Shown here piece after piece: positions 63,189-64,000 of a DNA stretch of 64,000 bases. A program made the translations under genes and the position numbers. Every line of letters starts with the position of its first letter. The stretch's first letter is position 1. Source of the stretch: an uncultured Clostridia bacterium (GTDB taxonomy: Bacteria; Bacillota; Clostridia; TANB77; CAG-508). The stretch spans positions 1 to 64,000 of the forward strand of contig CALXAA010000003.1 in the NCBI GenBank assembly GCA_944386165.1, in the 5' to 3' direction. The notes beneath the pieces are model-generated. The model worked only from the letters and a program-made list of their open reading frames with translations. It was not told the origin of the DNA and ran no database searches.

Positions 63189-63339
63189 ATTATCCTCCTT
63201 CTTTTTGAAACAATTTTATATATTATATGATATTTTTTTTATTTTTTCTATATTTATTATTTGACTTTTCTAAAGTTCTTTACAAACTTTAACTTTTTTT
63301 ATATAATTCAATTAATATTTTATAAAGGGGATTATTTAA

Positions 63340-64000
63340 ATGAAAAAGAATTCATCTATTATTATTTTTATTGTTTTTATGCTTATTTTTGCTTATTCTG
63401 AAGGTTTATTAGATTTTTTGGCAGAAATAAATTGGAATCCTTTTGATTATGCTAGAATAACAGATGTAGATTATAAAGCCGTTTTAGTTGATGAACCAAA
63501 TAGTGAGGGTAAAGTAGTTGTTACTGAAAGATTAACTTTTGATATTCACGCTGCTTCAAAAAATAATCTTTTTTGGGAATTATGGCGTGATTTACCAGAA
63601 AGTTATATAGATGGTGTAAAAGTTGATTATCAAGTAAATTCTGTAAAACAAATTCTTGATGACGGTTCAGAAATAGTTTATGAAGAAAGTCCAAGACTGT
63701 ACTGGGAGGATTCAGATTATTTAGCTAGCAATAAAAGATATGGACCAGGAAAATGGTTTCATAGCGAAGGTCCTTATAGTGAATCTGCAAGAAATTATGA
63801 ATGTGTATTTTTCTATGTTGATGGTTTATATCGCGAAAAAGTCACATTTGAAATTGAATATGAAATGCATAATGCAGCTTTACGTTATGGAGATTGTTCT
63901 GAATTATATTTATCTTTATATTCTGAAGATTCTATAAAATATTTAGAAAGCTATAAGGCTCAAATACTAATTCCTAATAAAGATATGCCACAAGCTGGAA
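63340..64000 (+). CDS. DUF2207-type membrane protein, cut by the window edge
   Basis: At least 220 residues, open at the right edge. A signal-anchor (about 5-27) is followed by an extracytoplasmic beta domain with VVVTERLTFDIHAASKN, LFWELWRDLPE and VTFEIEYEMHNAALRYGDCSELYLSLYS, typical of DUF2207 (YciQ-like) proteins. These are often partners of LemA. AAAGGGG lies nine bases before the ATG. The C-terminal membrane part is outside the window. Confidence 0.75.
   Translation, partial: MKKNSSIIIFIVFMLIFAYSEGLLDFLAEINWNPFDYARITDVDYKAVLVDEPNSEGKVVVTERLTFDIHAASKNNLFWELWRDLPESYIDGVKVDYQVNSVKQILDDGSEIVYEESPRLYWEDSDYLASNKRYGPGKWFHSEGPYSESARNYECVFFYVDGLYREKVTFEIEYEMHNAALRYGDCSELYLSLYSEDSIKYLESYKAQILIPNKDMPQAG

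Overview
The window reads as an AT-rich chromosome segment of a low-GC, Gram-positive, anaerobic Clostridia-type bacterium, probably an uncultured gut lineage. Supporting signs are a four-gene 2-oxoacid:ferredoxin oxidoreductase, a 1438-residue 2-hydroxyacyl-CoA dehydratase activase-type protein, SepF and DivIVA, a MurE with the DNPR motif typical of meso-diaminopimelate ligases, and A/G-rich Shine-Dalgarno sites before nearly every gene. Almost all genes lie on the minus strand. The plus-strand exceptions are 26817, 34826, 39173, uvrB, 43118 and the partial gene at the right edge.

Layout. 1-6.2 kb: a secreted pilin-like protein with bacterial Ig-like repeats and a C-terminal Hint domain, then divIVA, sepF, an HlyD-like envelope protein, miaA and a small membrane protein. 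6.2-13.3 kb: mutL whose nuclease motifs look lost, a GT4 glycosyltransferase, a zeta-toxin pair and a beta-CASP metallo-hydrolase. 13.4-22.4 kb: membrane and CBS proteins, a histidine kinase, and a reduced cell-wall cluster murE-mraY-ftsW-murG that lacks murF and murD. 22.5-26.5 kb: a REP-associated tyrosine transposase bracketed by inverted REP-like repeats, then porG-porD-porA-porB. 26.6-36.2 kb: two small orphan plus-strand genes, a CmpB-type membrane protein, the giant activase, an IS110 element with a plausible guide-RNA leader, and a secreted protein. 36.2-43 kb: uvrA, a frameshifted gene, a CYTH protein, uvrB, and more REP copies. 43-56 kb: ABC transporters, yihY, RNase P RNA, polA, rpmA, rplU with a structured leader, yfcE, dgt and lemA. 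56-64 kb: a degenerate transposon with terminal inverted repeats, a flippase-like membrane protein, a protein with two HEPN-type R-X4-H motifs, uncharacterised proteins, a cysteine synthase and a partial DUF2207 protein.

The strongest candidates for something undescribed are (i) the pilin-Big2-Hint protein beside the division genes, (ii) the compact protein with two HEPN-type motifs and no CRISPR array, (iii) the REP/RAYT system, whose repeats sit at the 3' ends of genes and supply the uvrA stop codon, and (iv) six single-gene islands of higher GC content, each with its own near-consensus promoter (17-bp spacer) and strong terminator; two of them share a 23-bp promoter core that differs at one base.

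All functional calls come from reading motifs and gene order by eye. No database search was run. Start codons were moved from the longest frame where a Shine-Dalgarno site clearly chose an internal start.
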